This document shows positions 37,447-47,509 of a stretch of DNA of 56,575 bases, one piece after another. The stretch comes from an uncultured Gammaproteobacteria bacterium (GTDB lineage Bacteria > Pseudomonadota > Gammaproteobacteria > Steroidobacterales > GCA-2729495), in contig CAKZWQ010000035.1 of assembly GCA_937921935.1 (NCBI GenBank), positions 1 through 56,575 of the forward strand, in the 5' to 3' direction. The position numbers and the translations under genes were made by a program. Within the stretch, counting starts at the first letter, position 1; each line of letters starts with the position of its first letter. A model generated the notes under the pieces. The model had not been told where the DNA came from. It saw nothing but the letters and a program-made list of their open reading frames with translations, and did not search any database.

Positions 37447-38559
37447 ATGAGTCAGGGCGCCATCAATCTGGTCGGCAAATCGCGCGGGGAACTCGAACGC
37501 CTGTTCGTGGGGATGGGCGAGAAGCCTTTTCGTGCCCGCCAGGTGATGCGCTGGCTCTACAGTCACGCAGAGCTGGATCCCCATGCAATGACGGACCTGA
37601 GTGTGGCTTTCAGGGAGCGGCTCAGCGAGTCGGCCCGGTTCGCCCTGCCAACGGTCATGGAGCGCCAGGAGGCCAGTGACGGCGTCTGGAAATGGCAGCT
37701 GGCGGCGGGCGGTAACCAGGCCATCGAGACCGTCTTCATTCCTGAAGCCAGCCGCGGGACGCTGTGCATTTCGTCCCAGGTGGGCTGCGCCCTGGACTGC
37801 AGCTTTTGCGCCACCGGCCGGCAGGGTTTCAATCGCAACCTGGACGCTGCCGAGATCATCGGCCAGGTGGTCCTGGCCGGACGCGAGCTGGCTGAAGCGG
37901 GCGAGGGCAAGACCGTCACCAATGTGGTCTTTATGGGCATGGGCGAGCCCCTGGCTAATTTTCGCCCGGTGGCAGAGGCGGTGGACGTGCTGACGGATGA
38001 TCTGGGCTTCGGCTTGTCCCGGCGCCGGGTGACAGTCAGTACCTCGGGCCTGGTGCCGCAGATCCGGCGGTTGGCCGAGTCGGCACGCGTGGCGCTCGCG
38101 GTTTCCCTGCATGCGCCCGATGATGAATTGCGCAATGAACTGGTGCCCATCAACCGACGCCATCCCATCGCCGAACTATTGCCGGCTTGCTGGGACTACG
38201 TGGAGCGGACCAATACCCGTGATGTCACTTTCGAATACGTCATGCTCGCCGGTGTGAATGACAGCCTGGTCCAGGCACGTCAACTGGCCAGGCTATTGCG
38301 TAATCGGCCGGCCAAGGTCAATCTGATTCCCTTCAATCCATTTCCCGATAGTGGCTATGAGCGCTCCACGTCGGCGCAGGTTGATGATTTTCGTGATGTG
38401 CTGATGAGTGCCGGCATCATGACCATTACACGCAAGACTCGTGGTGACGATATCGCGGCCGCCTGCGGGCAGCTGGCGGGGCGGGTTAATAATCTGGTGA
38501 GTGCGCCGTTGGGTGGTAAATCGGTGGGTAATAAATCGAGAGGGGTGTCCCCGTCATGA
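37447..38559 (+). CDS. rlmN: Dual-specificity 23S rRNA/tRNA adenine-C2 methyltransferase
   Basis: RlmN is a radical SAM enzyme that methylates A2503 of 23S rRNA and A37 of some tRNAs. The 370-residue protein has the cluster motif Cys114-x3-Cys118-x2-Cys121 in CALDCSFCATGRQGF and a C-terminal methyl-carrying Cys at about 340 (DIAAACGQLAG). It is itself an iron-sulfur protein and thus a client of the altered isc genes upstream. The ATGA overlap with pilW indicates translational coupling. Confidence 0.97.
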   Translation: MSQGAINLVGKSRGELERLFVGMGEKPFRARQVMRWLYSHAELDPHAMTDLSVAFRERLSESARFALPTVMERQEASDGVWKWQLAAGGNQAIETVFIPEASRGTLCISSQVGCALDCSFCATGRQGFNRNLDAAEIIGQVVLAGRELAEAGEGKTVTNVVFMGMGEPLANFRPVAEAVDVLTDDLGFGLSRRRVTVSTSGLVPQIRRLAESARVALAVSLHAPDDELRNELVPINRRHPIAELLPACWDYVERTNTRDVTFEYVMLAGVNDSLVQARQLARLLRNRPAKVNLIPFNPFPDSGYERSTSAQVDDFRDVLMSAGIMTITRKTRGDDIAAACGQLAGRVNNLVSAPLGGKSVGNKSRGVSPS

Positions 38560-39332
38560 AGCTAAGAGCATTGCTCGTTAGCATCGCAGTCTTGCTGCTG
38601 AATGCCTGTGTGACCGAGGTCAAAGGGCGACAAATTCCGGAAGCGAATCCCGAGGAGGCTGCCGACAGCAATCTCCAGCTCGGGGTGGGTTATTACCGGC
38701 AGGGCAATTTGCCGGCTGCCCAGGAAAAGCTTGAACGCGCTGTCGAGTTGAATCCCAGGAATGTAGAGGCCCATAGCATTCTCGGCCTGGTCTATGAGCG
38801 GCTGGATGATCCCAAGGAAGCCGGGCAGATGTACAAGCGTGCTGTGCAGCTTGGCCCGGAAGATCCCGATGCCCTGAACTACTACGCGCAGTTCCTGTGT
38901 CGGCGCGATGGCCAGCGTGATGAGGCCATGAAGTATTTTGATCGGGCAGCAGCCGTGCCCCTGTCCAGGAAATTCGTCAACAAGGCAGTGATTTACACCA
39001 ACGCCGGCGTGTGTATGAAGCCGGTGGACCTGGAGACGGCAGAGATATATCTGCGCAAGGCTTTGCAGATCGACAGTCGCTATCGTGAAGCGTTGTTGCA
39101 GATGGCCGACGTGGCGCATTCCGGTAACAACGATCTGCAGGCGCGCGCTTTTCTCGAGCGTTACCTGGCGGTTGGCAGGCCAAACCCAACGGTCCTGTGG
39201 CTTGGGGTGCAGATCGAAAGTTCTCTGGGCGACATGCGCACGGCGGCAAAGTACGCCGAGCAGTTAAAGAAAGACTTTCCTGCCGCCGTTGAGACAAAAC
39301 AATTGCTTGAGCAGGAACGCAATGCCGGCTGA
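38556..39332 (+). CDS. pilW: Type IV pilus biogenesis/stability lipoprotein PilW (PilF)
   Basis: A 258-residue lipoprotein with lipobox LLNAC (Cys18) and about six TPR repeats in residues 40-235, for example NVEAHSILGLVYERLDDP. PilF/PilW assists outer-membrane assembly and multimerisation of the PilQ secretin. Its position between rlmN and rodZ is conserved even in species lacking pili, so it does not prove that type IV pili are made. It overlaps rlmN by 4 bases and rodZ by 11 bases. Confidence 0.92.
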   Translation: MKLRALLVSIAVLLLNACVTEVKGRQIPEANPEEAADSNLQLGVGYYRQGNLPAAQEKLERAVELNPRNVEAHSILGLVYERLDDPKEAGQMYKRAVQLGPEDPDALNYYAQFLCRRDGQRDEAMKYFDRAAAVPLSRKFVNKAVIYTNAGVCMKPVDLETAEIYLRKALQIDSRYREALLQMADVAHSGNNDLQARAFLERYLAVGRPNPTVLWLGVQIESSLGDMRTAAKYAEQLKKDFPAAVETKQLLEQERNAG

Positions 39333-40266
39333 AGCCGAGAGCGAGGGGCCGGTGGCGCAAGAGCCGGGCCCTTGTCCCGGCGAGCTGCTGCGGCAGGCGC
39401 GCACGGAACGAGGGCTGTCCATCGAGCAGGTGGCCGAGAGTCTGCACCTGGACGAGCCGATTGTTGAGGCCCTGGAGGCTGGTCGTTTTGAGGATGTCGG
39501 TGCGCCCGTGTTTGTGCGCGGCCACCTCAAGGCCTATGCGCGGGTCCTGCGCATGCCGGATGAACCCCTGCTGGCGGCCTATCGCGGCCTGCAGCCTGAG
39601 GCAGCAACGACTCCGTTACAGGCTCGTTCGCCGGCCTCTGGCAGTGGGCTGAATCTGAACCCCGGCCCCTGGGCCATCGGTGCCCTGGGTGCCTGTCTGG
39701 CCATCGGTCTGGCGTTTTATGTGCTGCAGGATGGGCCGGACCAGGATTCAGGCAGCCTGGCAGCTGCGCCGGAAACCGTCAGCGATAGTCCGCCTCCGGC
39801 CGCTGCAGATGGTGCGGCGCTGCCGTTAGCTGCTGCGCGCCTGGCCGCCCCGCCGGCAGACCCGGCGCCCCCGGCGGCGGAGGTGACGGTAAAGACACTG
39901 GTACCGGTGGTGACGAAGACCCCGGTCGTTCCGCCCGTTGCCGAAGTCGTGCTGCCGCCAGTCCCTGAACCTGTAGTTACGGACACCGTAGCTGCCGAAG
40001 AGTCCGACGGACGGGAGCTTGAGCTCTATTTCCGCGAAGAATCCTGGGCCGAGATCTCCGATGCGCAGCAACGGATTTTGTTTGGTTTGCAGCGCGAAGG
40101 GATGCGCCGCCAGCTCACGGGTGAGCCGCCCTTCCAGGTACTGCTGGGTAACGCCAGTGGTGTTGATGTGTACCTGGATGGCGAGGCCTACCCCGTGCCC
40201 CGCCGTAATCGCGGTAAGGTCGCGCGCTTCGTTATTGCCCCCGCGCCCACCGAGGGTCGTCTGTGA
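39322..40266 (+). CDS. rodZ: Cytoskeletal protein RodZ
   Basis: RodZ links MreB filaments to the elongation machinery. In this 314-residue protein residues about 20-85 form an N-terminal helix-turn-helix ([18 protein letters not shown] onward). A single membrane helix lies at 116-136 ([20 protein letters not shown]). A Pro/Ala/Val-rich linker follows, then a C-terminal DUF4115 domain from about 232. ATG 39322 is preferred because an AGGA site precedes it and the domain begins soon after. In related species ispG follows; here hisS follows directly with a GTGA overlap. Confidence 0.92.
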   Translation: MPAEAESEGPVAQEPGPCPGELLRQARTERGLSIEQVAESLHLDEPIVEALEAGRFEDVGAPVFVRGHLKAYARVLRMPDEPLLAAYRGLQPEAATTPLQARSPASGSGLNLNPGPWAIGALGACLAIGLAFYVLQDGPDQDSGSLAAAPETVSDSPPPAAADGAALPLAAARLAAPPADPAPPAAEVTVKTLVPVVTKTPVVPPVAEVVLPPVPEPVVTDTVAAEESDGRELELYFREESWAEISDAQQRILFGLQREGMRRQLTGEPPFQVLLGNASGVDVYLDGEAYPVPRRNRGKVARFVIAPAPTEGRL

Positions 40267-41534
40267 GCGCGCCCGTGCAGCCCGTGCGTGGCATGGCCGA
40301 CCTGTTGCCTGCTGATAGCGGCACCTGGCGTGCCATTGAAGATCAACTGCGCGACTTGCTCAGCGCCTACGGTTATCGCGAGCTGCGTGTGCCCGTGGTC
40401 GAGCGCACAGAGTTATTTAAGCGCTCCATCGGCGAGGTCACGGACATCGTCGAGAAAGAGATGTACACCTTTGCGGATCGCAACGACGAAAGTCTGACCC
40501 TGCGGCCCGAGGCGACGGCGGGTATCGTGCGGGCCGGCATCAGTCATGGCTTGCTGCACAATCAGCGCCAGAAGCTCTGGTTCACCGGGCCCATGTTTCG
40601 CTATGAAAAGCCGCAAAAGGGTCGCTATCGTCAATTTCATCAGTTCGATGTGGAAGCCCTCGGCTTCCAAGGCCCCGATGTTGATGCCGAGCTGATTATT
40701 TTGTCGGCTCGCTTGTGGGCGGCTCTGGGTATCGATGCCGTCACCCTGGAACTTAATTCCCTGGGCACGCCCGAATCGCGTGCGCGTTATCGGGAAGCGC
40801 TGCTGGCCTACTTCAGTCAATATGAGAATGCACTGGATACGGACAGTCAGAGTCGCCTGCATCGCAATCCCATGCGGATTCTGGACAGCAAGAATCCGGC
40901 CATGCATGAGATTGTCGCCGGGGCGCCGGAAATCAGCGATTACCTGGATGATGAATCGGCCCGGCACTTTGCCGTGTTGTGTGAGCTGCTGGATGACGCG
41001 GGCATTGCTTATCGTGTTAACCCGCGCCTGGTCAGAGGGCTGGATTACTACAGCCGGACAGTCTTTGAGTGGATCACCGACCAGCTCGGTTCCCAGGGCG
41101 CCGTGTGTGCGGGCGGCCGCTACGACGGCCTGGTTGAGCAGCTGGGGGGGCGTCCGACACCGGCCATCGGCATGGCCATCGGTCTGGAACGGCTGATCGA
41201 GCTGTACCGGGTTTGCGGGGGTGCCGAGCTAAAATCTGATCCCGACCTCTATCTAGTGGCAGCCGGAGAAGGTACCCTGCCGGCCGCATTCCGGTTGGCC
41301 GAGCGGCTACGGGATGAGCGCCCCGGGCTGCGCCTGGAGGTGAATCTGGGCGGTGGCAGCTTCAAGGCCCAGATGAAGCGGGCCGACAAAAGTGGTGCGC
41401 GACTTGCCCTGCTACTGGGTGAGACTGAACTGGCTGAGGAGCGCATTGGCCTCAAGCCCCTGAGGGGCGACGGGGAGCAGGAAAGTGTGACCTGGCAGGC
41501 GCTGCCGGCAGCCCTTGATCAATTGCTGCAATAG
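40263..41534 (+). CDS. hisS: Histidyl-tRNA synthetase
   Basis: A 423-residue class II synthetase, the same size as E. coli HisRS (424). Class II motif 2 is in [21 protein letters not shown] (split near residues 107-127), and the His-specific motifs [12 protein letters not shown] and the C-terminal anticodon domain follow. The start is GTG at 40263, overlapping the rodZ stop by 4 bases. yfgM and bamB follow on the same strand. Confidence 0.96.
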   Translation: MSAPVQPVRGMADLLPADSGTWRAIEDQLRDLLSAYGYRELRVPVVERTELFKRSIGEVTDIVEKEMYTFADRNDESLTLRPEATAGIVRAGISHGLLHNQRQKLWFTGPMFRYEKPQKGRYRQFHQFDVEALGFQGPDVDAELIILSARLWAALGIDAVTLELNSLGTPESRARYREALLAYFSQYENALDTDSQSRLHRNPMRILDSKNPAMHEIVAGAPEISDYLDDESARHFAVLCELLDDAGIAYRVNPRLVRGLDYYSRTVFEWITDQLGSQGAVCAGGRYDGLVEQLGGRPTPAIGMAIGLERLIELYRVCGGAELKSDPDLYLVAAGEGTLPAAFRLAERLRDERPGLRLEVNLGGGSFKAQMKRADKSGARLALLLGETELAEERIGLKPLRGDGEQESVTWQALPAALDQLLQ

Positions 41535-41563
41535 ACAGCGCAAACAACGGGAAGGACAGGACA

Positions 41564-42256
41564 GTGGATGAGCTTCTGACAGATCAACAACAAGCAGAAA
41601 TCGTGCGCACGTGGTTGCGTGAGAACGGTGGCTTTCTGCTGCTGGGCTTGTTGCTCGGGCTGGGCGGACTGTTCGGCTGGAATCAGTGGCAGGATGGTCG
41701 CCAGGAAAATGCCGGCGAGGCCTCGTTGCTTTACGCCCAGCTGGCCGATGCCGTGCAGTTTTCCCGCCCCGTGCGCGCTGCCGAGCTTGAAGCGCAGCTG
41801 GTCGCCGAGCATGACGGTTCGCCCTACGTAGATCAGGCCAGGCTGGCCATGGCCAAATTGCATATGGATCGGAACGAAGCCGAGCAGGCGGCGGGTTACC
41901 TGGTCAGGCTGGTCGATGACACGAGTGATGCAGCGATGGAAAACATCGGCCGCCTGCGCCTGGCGCGCGTGCGGATCCAGCAGCAGCAGTACGATGATGC
42001 GCTCCAGGTGCTGTCCGCTATCGATGAGAACTCTGCCTTTGCTGGTCGCTTCCACGATGTGCGGGGCGATGCCCACTATGCTGCCGGTGACAGGGAGGCT
42101 GCTCGCCTTGAATATGAGACCGCGCTGACCACGGTGGAAGCCGGTGCGCTGGACCGGGGCCTGGTGCAGGCCAAGTTGGACAGTCTTGGCGTGGGCAGCG
42201 CAGCTTCACCCGCGGCGGAGGCTGTCGTTCCCGCTGAAGACGCCCCGGCCGAATAG
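41564..42256 (+). CDS. yfgM: YfgM-like membrane TPR protein (SecYEG/PpiD-associated chaperone)
   Basis: A 230-residue protein with a short cytoplasmic N-terminus (DELLTDQQQAEIVRTWLREN), one membrane helix at about 24-43 (GGFLLLGLLLGLGGLFGW), and a periplasmic TPR-like domain. YfgM binds the Sec translocon with PpiD and helps released proteins fold; in E. coli it also affects the Rcs stress response. The start is GTG at 41564, with AGGACAG just upstream. bamB follows after 20 bases, and both act in envelope protein traffic. Confidence 0.9.
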   Translation: MDELLTDQQQAEIVRTWLRENGGFLLLGLLLGLGGLFGWNQWQDGRQENAGEASLLYAQLADAVQFSRPVRAAELEAQLVAEHDGSPYVDQARLAMAKLHMDRNEAEQAAGYLVRLVDDTSDAAMENIGRLRLARVRIQQQQYDDALQVLSAIDENSAFAGRFHDVRGDAHYAAGDREAARLEYETALTTVEAGALDRGLVQAKLDSLGVGSAASPAAEAVVPAEDAPAE

Positions 42257-42276
42257 GCCCGGCGCCGGAATACCTC

Positions 42277-43440
42277 ATGTCTCTTTCCTGCCGTCTCCTT
42301 TGTTTGTTATTCCTGGCCGTGGGCTTGAATGCCTGCAGTCTGTTTGACAGCGAAGAGGAGTCGGCCCCGCCGGCGGACCTGGTCAGCTTCAAGGCCAGCA
42401 TGAAGGTTCGCAAAGCCTGGAGCGCGGGTATCGGCGACAGCACCGAATATCTGCGCCTGGCCCTGGTGCCCGCCAGCGACGGCTCGCGGGTATTTGCCGC
42501 GGCCCACGATGGCCGGGTGTCTGCGTTTGAAATCGACAATGGCAAACGGCTGTGGAGCGTCAAGACGAAATTACCCATCTCTGCCGGCCCGGCCGTACGG
42601 GGCGACCTCCTCGTCATGGGGACCAGCAATGGCGAAGTCCTTGCCCTGAGCACCGAGGACGGTAGCGAACGGTGGCAGGTGTCCATATCCAGCGAGGTGC
42701 TGGCACCGCCTGCGGTTGCGACTGCCCTGGGGCTGGTCATGGTGCGCAGCGTCGATGGCAAGTTGATCGCCCTGGATGCGGAGGATGGCCAGGAAGCCTG
42801 GTTTGTGCAGCAATCCATGCCGCGATTGTCCGTGCGCGGCACCGGCGCGCCCGTCATCGCGGGCACCACGGTGCTGGGTAGCTTTGATAACGGCAAGGTC
42901 GCCGCCTATGCCCTGAGCGATGGCTCCACTTTGTGGGAAGAGTTGATTAATCCTGCCAGCGGTCGGACCGAGGTGGAGCGACTGGCCGATCTCAACGCGA
43001 CCTTGCAGGTGGCGGGTGAGGATCTCTATATCACCGGCTATCAGGCGACTGTGTCGGCCATGACGCTGGAGACCGGGCAGGTTTTATGGGCGCGCGATAT
43101 TTCCAGTGGCACACCGCCGGCGACGGATCTCACCACTTTGTACGTCACTGATGCCAGCGGCGAACTGCATGCAGTTGCGCGTAGTTCCGGACGGGAAATC
43201 TGGCGCGATGCAAGCTTGCTTAATCGCGACCTGACCGGTCCGGCGACGTATAGAAACTCCGTCGTCGTCGGGGACTTTGAAGGTTATCTGCACTGGTTCG
43301 ACACTATTTCCGGCACGCTAAAGGCGCGCGTCCGGGCAGGTTCCGCTCGCATTACCTCCGCACCCATCGTCGTCAACGACACCCTGCTGGTGATGACGGA
43401 TGGCGGCAAGTTGTATGCGTTCCGGGAGTCCGGTACCTAG
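42277..43440 (+). CDS. bamB: Outer membrane assembly lipoprotein BamB
   Basis: BamB is a lipoprotein subunit of the beta-barrel assembly machine. The 387-residue protein has lipobox GLNAC with Cys20, followed by Ser21, which favours outer-membrane sorting, and an eight-bladed propeller made of repeats such as RVSAFEIDNGKRLWS. It feeds substrates to BamA. It precedes der by 13 bases, the usual order. Confidence 0.95.
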   Translation: MSLSCRLLCLLFLAVGLNACSLFDSEEESAPPADLVSFKASMKVRKAWSAGIGDSTEYLRLALVPASDGSRVFAAAHDGRVSAFEIDNGKRLWSVKTKLPISAGPAVRGDLLVMGTSNGEVLALSTEDGSERWQVSISSEVLAPPAVATALGLVMVRSVDGKLIALDAEDGQEAWFVQQSMPRLSVRGTGAPVIAGTTVLGSFDNGKVAAYALSDGSTLWEELINPASGRTEVERLADLNATLQVAGEDLYITGYQATVSAMTLETGQVLWARDISSGTPPATDLTTLYVTDASGELHAVARSSGREIWRDASLLNRDLTGPATYRNSVVVGDFEGYLHWFDTISGTLKARVRAGSARITSAPIVVNDTLLVMTDGGKLYAFRESGT

Positions 43441-43453
43441 CGGGGGCAATGTC

Positions 43454-44842
43454 ATGTTTCCCGTCATCGCTCTCGTCGGCCGACCCAATGTTGGCAAGTC
43501 GACCCTCTTTAACCGGCTGACTGGCACCCGTGATGCGCTGGTAGCTGATTACCCTGGCCTCACGCGCGATCGCCTCTATGGCTACGCGCGGCTGGGCGAG
43601 CGCGGTGCGCTGGTGATTGACACCGGTGGCCTGACCGATAATCGCGGTGAACTCGAAGTCAGCATGGCCCGGCAGGTCGAGCTGGCCGTGGCCGAGGCCC
43701 AGGTGATTGTTCTGCTCACCGAGGGGCCGGCCGGTCTGACGGCCAGTGATCAGACCGTTGCTGAACAGCTGCGGCGCACAGGCAAGCCGATTATCGTGGC
43801 TGTGAACAAGACCGAAGGTCGGGCCGCTGAAACCGCGGTGGCTGAATTCCATGCCCTGGGCCTGGGCGACCCCGTCGCAATTGCCGCTGTGTCCGGGCAG
43901 CGCATCGACCATTTGCTGGACCGCGTGCTGGCGGTCTGTCCCGAGGGCGACGCTGCGCCGGAAGAAATCCCCCCGGGTCTTCGCATTGCGGTGGTGGGGC
44001 GACCCAACGTCGGCAAGTCCACTCTGATCAATCGATACCTTGGCGAAGAGCGCCTGGTAACTCAGGACCTGGCCGGTACTACCCGTGACAGTATCGCTGT
44101 GCCTTTTAGTCTCGATGATCGTGACTATGTGCTGGTGGATACCGCCGGCATTCGCCGCCGTGCGCGGGTGCAGGAAACCATTGAAAAGTTCAGCGTCGTT
44201 AAGTCGCTACAGGCAGTTGAGGAGGCGGACGCTGTTATCGTCTTGCTGGATGCCCGCGAGGGTGTGACGGAGCAGGACGTTTCCCTGATTGGTCTGATTC
44301 TCGAGCGCGGTCGTGCCATGGCCCTGGGCATTAACAAGTGGGATGGCTTGTCCGAGTCGCGCCGCGCTGAAGTGCGCCGGGAGCTGGATCGTCGGCTGCC
44401 CTTTCTGGATTTTGTTGATCAGGAATTCATCAGCGCCCAGCACGGCAGTAATATTCATGAGTTGCTGCGCAGTGTGACCAAAGCAGCGCGCGCTGCCAGG
44501 CGTGACTTGCCAACCGCACGATTAAACGACGTGTTGCAGAGTGCTATTCAGGCTCATCCGCCTCCCCTGGTGCGGCGGTCGCGCCCCAAACTCAGTTACG
44601 CGCACCAGGGCGGCAAGCGCCCGCCCGTTATCGTTGTGCATGGCAATCAGACCAAACGTCTGCCCGATGCCTATCGACGCTACCTGCTGAATACCTTTCG
44701 CAAGGCCTTTCGCCTGCGGGGCACGCCGATGCGACTGGAGCTAAAGACCAGCGAGAATCCCTTTGCCGGGCGTCGCAACCGGCTCACACCCCGCCAGCAG
44801 CGGGCTCGTTCGCGGGTGCAGCGCCACCGCAAAAAGCATTGA
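43454..44842 (+). CDS. der: Ribosome assembly GTPase Der (EngA)
   Basis: Der has two GTPase domains and acts in 50S subunit assembly. Both G1 motifs read GRPNVGKST (residues 8-16 and about 181-189), and the C-terminal KH-like domain ends in a basic tail (RQQRARSRVQRHRKKH). The 462-residue length is within the family range. I start it at ATG 43454, where the conserved PVIALVGRPNVGKS begins; an earlier start would overlap bamB. Confidence 0.97.
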   Translation: MFPVIALVGRPNVGKSTLFNRLTGTRDALVADYPGLTRDRLYGYARLGERGALVIDTGGLTDNRGELEVSMARQVELAVAEAQVIVLLTEGPAGLTASDQTVAEQLRRTGKPIIVAVNKTEGRAAETAVAEFHALGLGDPVAIAAVSGQRIDHLLDRVLAVCPEGDAAPEEIPPGLRIAVVGRPNVGKSTLINRYLGEERLVTQDLAGTTRDSIAVPFSLDDRDYVLVDTAGIRRRARVQETIEKFSVVKSLQAVEEADAVIVLLDAREGVTEQDVSLIGLILERGRAMALGINKWDGLSESRRAEVRRELDRRLPFLDFVDQEFISAQHGSNIHELLRSVTKAARAARRDLPTARLNDVLQSAIQAHPPPLVRRSRPKLSYAHQGGKRPPVIVVHGNQTKRLPDAYRRYLLNTFRKAFRLRGTPMRLELKTSENPFAGRRNRLTPRQQRARSRVQRHRKKH

Positions 44843-44942
44843 CCGGGCGTCGGAATTGGCGCATAACCTTATAACTATTTTATTAGCTGGCAGGCCCGGT
44901 CGCGGCTGATAATTCTGCCTTCCGCCACAGCGGACAGTTTTA

Positions 44943-46073
44943 ATGAACGACGCCAGACAGACTTTTACCATTACGGGCGATTTCGAGCTGCGCCGCGGCG
45001 GCGTGTTGCGCTCGCCCACCGTTGCCTACGAAACCTGGGGGAAACTCAACGATAACCGCGACAACGCGGTGCTGATTTTCACGGGCATGTCACCATCGGC
45101 CCATGCCGCCGCTTCGCCGGCCGATCCGGCCCCCGGCTGGTGGGAAGAGATGGTCGGTCCGAATCGGCCCATCGATACCCGGCGCTACTTCGTCATTTGC
45201 GTGAACTCCCTGGGCAGCTGTTTCGGTTCCACCGGCCCGGCTTCGGTCAATCCCGAGACCGGGGAGATCTACCGCCTCGATTTTCCGGTGCTGAGTTTGG
45301 AAGATGTCGCGACCTCCAGTAAGGCCGTTCTTGATCACCTCGGCATAGCTTCTTTGTACAGCCTGGTTGGTCCATCCATGGGGGGTATGACGGCTTTGGC
45401 CTTCACCGCCCTGTATCCGGCCGTGAGTCGCAGCGTGGTGCTGATTTCCTGCGGTGCCCGTTCCCTGCCTTTTGCCACCGCCTTGCGCTCCCTGCAGCGG
45501 GAACTGATTCGCAAAGACCCGGCCTGGGAGCACGGTCAGTACCCGGACGGTGGCGGACCCATTGAAGGCATGCGTCTGGCGCGCAAGCTCGGCATGATCA
45601 CTTATCGTTCTGCGATCGAATGGGAGCAGCGTTTCGGCCGTGAGCGCATTGCCGAGGAACGGCAATCAGGTGACATGTTTGCGCCGGACTTCGAGGTGGA
45701 AGCCTATCTGGAACACCATGCGCAAAAATTCACCGGTCAGTTTGATGCCAATTGTTACCTCTACCTGTCGCGTGCCTCGGACTTGTTCGATCTGGCCGAC
45801 CATGGAGGTTCCATTGAAGCGGCGCTGCGGGATATGCAGGCCGAGCGCGTGCTGGTGATTGGCGTGGAAACGGATTTTCTGTTTCCTGTTCATCAGCAAC
45901 AGGAGCTGGCCAAGGCCATCGAAGCGGCGGGACGGCGCGTGAGCCTGGCAGAACTGCCATCCATCCAGGGACACGATTCCTTCCTCGCTGATATGGACAG
46001 CTTCCGCCCCGTGCTGTGCAGTTTTTTTAACGGCGACTGGCAAGCACTGAGCAAGATCTGCAGCGGCAGCTAG
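44943..46073 (+). CDS. MetX-family acyltransferase, probable serine (or homoserine) O-succinyltransferase
   Basis: An alpha/beta hydrolase of 376 residues. The nucleophile Ser145 lies in GPSMGGM, Asp311 in GVETDFLFP and His344 in QGHDSFL. MetX members acylate homoserine or serine. The stretch TGMSPSAHAA...PGWWEEMVGP, followed by NSLGSCFGSTGPASVNPETG, resembles what I recall of the serine O-succinyltransferases of Xanthomonas and Lysobacter rather than homoserine acetyltransferases. Its position between der and xseA is an insertion relative to the usual gene order, and the cysE normally near trmJ is missing. If it makes O-succinylserine it would replace CysE in cysteine synthesis. No metW follows. 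The 100-base upstream gap is AT-rich and may hold its promoter, but I find no SAM riboswitch. Confidence 0.8.
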   Translation: MNDARQTFTITGDFELRRGGVLRSPTVAYETWGKLNDNRDNAVLIFTGMSPSAHAAASPADPAPGWWEEMVGPNRPIDTRRYFVICVNSLGSCFGSTGPASVNPETGEIYRLDFPVLSLEDVATSSKAVLDHLGIASLYSLVGPSMGGMTALAFTALYPAVSRSVVLISCGARSLPFATALRSLQRELIRKDPAWEHGQYPDGGGPIEGMRLARKLGMITYRSAIEWEQRFGRERIAEERQSGDMFAPDFEVEAYLEHHAQKFTGQFDANCYLYLSRASDLFDLADHGGSIEAALRDMQAERVLVIGVETDFLFPVHQQQELAKAIEAAGRRVSLAELPSIQGHDSFLADMDSFRPVLCSFFNGDWQALSKICSGS

Positions 46074-46080
46074 GCGAGCT

Positions 46081-47436
46081 TCAGGGCTTTTCTTTTAGCA
46101 CCCGGGTGATGGTGGCGCGGAAGCCACCGTGCGCCAGGCGTGCTTGAACTTCCTGGCCGGTTTGCAATTCAGCAGCGTCGCGCAGGGCGGCGCCGGTTTT
46201 CCCATCAGTGACCAGGGCGTAGCCGCGTTCCAGGGTGGCCAGGGGGCTGGCGATCTGCAGGCCGGCGGCCCCGGTAGACAAGCGGGCCCGGGCCGCGTTC
46301 AGACGCGCCTGTATGGCCGCTGACAGGCGTAACTGTTGTTCCCTGAGCTGTTGTCGTCCCGCCTGGCATTGCCGGCTGGGGGACGCATTCAGCAAACGGG
46401 TGCCCAGTTGCAGCAGGCGGGCGCCTTCGGCATCCAGCCTGGTGGCGCTGGCCCGGCGGGCCCGGCTGCCCAGTTCATCCAGGCGCTGGGCATTTTGTCG
46501 CAGGATAAAACGCGGACTACGCCGCCGCAGTCGGCCCGTCAATTGGGCCGCAGCCTGCGCGAGCATGCGAAGCTGCCGGTTCATTGCACTGCCGGAGCGG
46601 CGTTCGGTGGCGGCGAATTGCTGCTGCCACCCTTGCGCATCCGGGACCACCAGTTCTGCGGCCGCTGACGGCGTCGGGGCACGCATGTCGGCAACCAGGT
46701 CAGCCAGGGTGATATCCGTTTCATGGCCGACGGCGGAGATCACGGGAATGGGGCTGGCAAAGATGGCGCGGACCACCTGTTCTTCGTTGAAGCTCCAGAG
46801 ATCTTCCAGGGAACCGCCCCCGCGCCCGCAAATCAGCACATCGCATTCAGCTCGTCGGGCTGCTGTGGCCAGGGCTGCACTGATCTCACCGGCGGCGCGT
46901 TCCCCCTGGACCTGGGTCGGGTAGATGATCACCGGTATGGCCGGAAACCGCCGCCGCAGGACTTTCAGGATGTCGCGCACGGCCGCGCCCGTCGGTGAAG
47001 TGATAACGCCGATCTGGCGGGGCAGGCTCGGCAGGGTCTGCTTGTGCTCAGCCGCGAACAAGCCCTCACCCTGCAGCTTGGTTTTCAGTGCTTCCAGACG
47101 CCGCCGCAGCAGGCCTTCACCGGCCGGCTCCATGGCCTCGGCCACCAGCTGGTAGCTGCCGCGTGGCTCATACAGGGTGACCCGGCCCTGCAGCAGGACC
47201 TGCAGGCCATTCTCGGGCCGGAACTGCAGGCGGCGATTGGCCCCCCGGAACATGGCGCAACGCACCTGGGCGCCCTCATCCTTGAGGTCGAAATACATAT
47301 GGCCGGAGCCGTGGTGGATGAAATTGGAGATCTCGCCCTCCACCCACAGGGCCGGCAGCGCGCCCTCCAGCAGCTCCCGGGCTTCCCGGTTCAGCTCGGA
47401 GACAGTGAAAATGGGTTCATCGGGACGGGGCTGCAT
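46081..47436 (-). CDS. xseA: Exodeoxyribonuclease VII large subunit
   Basis: XseA pairs with XseB to degrade single-stranded DNA. The 451-residue protein has an N-terminal OB fold ([11 protein letters not shown]), a catalytic core with [15 protein letters not shown] and [15 protein letters not shown], and long helical arms in the last third. It converges on the MetX-family gene and is divergent from guaB across 73 bases. The partner xseB lies elsewhere. Confidence 0.95.
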   Translation of the reverse strand: MQPRPDEPIFTVSELNREARELLEGALPALWVEGEISNFIHHGSGHMYFDLKDEGAQVRCAMFRGANRRLQFRPENGLQVLLQGRVTLYEPRGSYQLVAEAMEPAGEGLLRRRLEALKTKLQGEGLFAAEHKQTLPSLPRQIGVITSPTGAAVRDILKVLRRRFPAIPVIIYPTQVQGERAAGEISAALATAARRAECDVLICGRGGGSLEDLWSFNEEQVVRAIFASPIPVISAVGHETDITLADLVADMRAPTPSAAAELVVPDAQGWQQQFAATERRSGSAMNRQLRMLAQAAAQLTGRLRRRSPRFILRQNAQRLDELGSRARRASATRLDAEGARLLQLGTRLLNASPSRQCQAGRQQLREQQLRLSAAIQARLNAARARLSTGAAGLQIASPLATLERGYALVTDGKTGAALRDAAELQTGQEVQARLAHGGFRATITRVLKEKP

Positions 47437-47440
47437 TGTG

Positions 47441-47476
47441 ACGCTAGTTTACGCGTATCGGCCCGGGGCGTACTAT
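47441..47476 (+). promoter_or_regulatory. guaB promoter with a PurR-like half-site pair
   Basis: TTTACG (47448-47453), a 17-base spacer and TACTAT (47471-47476) form a good sigma-70 promoter. ACGC-N8-GCGT at 47441-47456, the spacing of a PurR box, overlaps the -35 element. The centre does not match the consensus, so PurR control is a weak guess. Confidence 0.55.
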
Positions 47477-47509
47477 TGCCGGTTTTCCCGACCCAGCCCC
47501 GGAGGCACG

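Noticed and set aside
36994..38163. A 389-residue minus-strand frame over ndk and rlmN
   Set aside because: Spans two well-supported genes on the other strand and looks like no known family.
44843..44942. A SAM riboswitch before the MetX-family gene
   Set aside because: The 100-base gap is too short and lacks the expected stems; only an AT-rich patch is visible.
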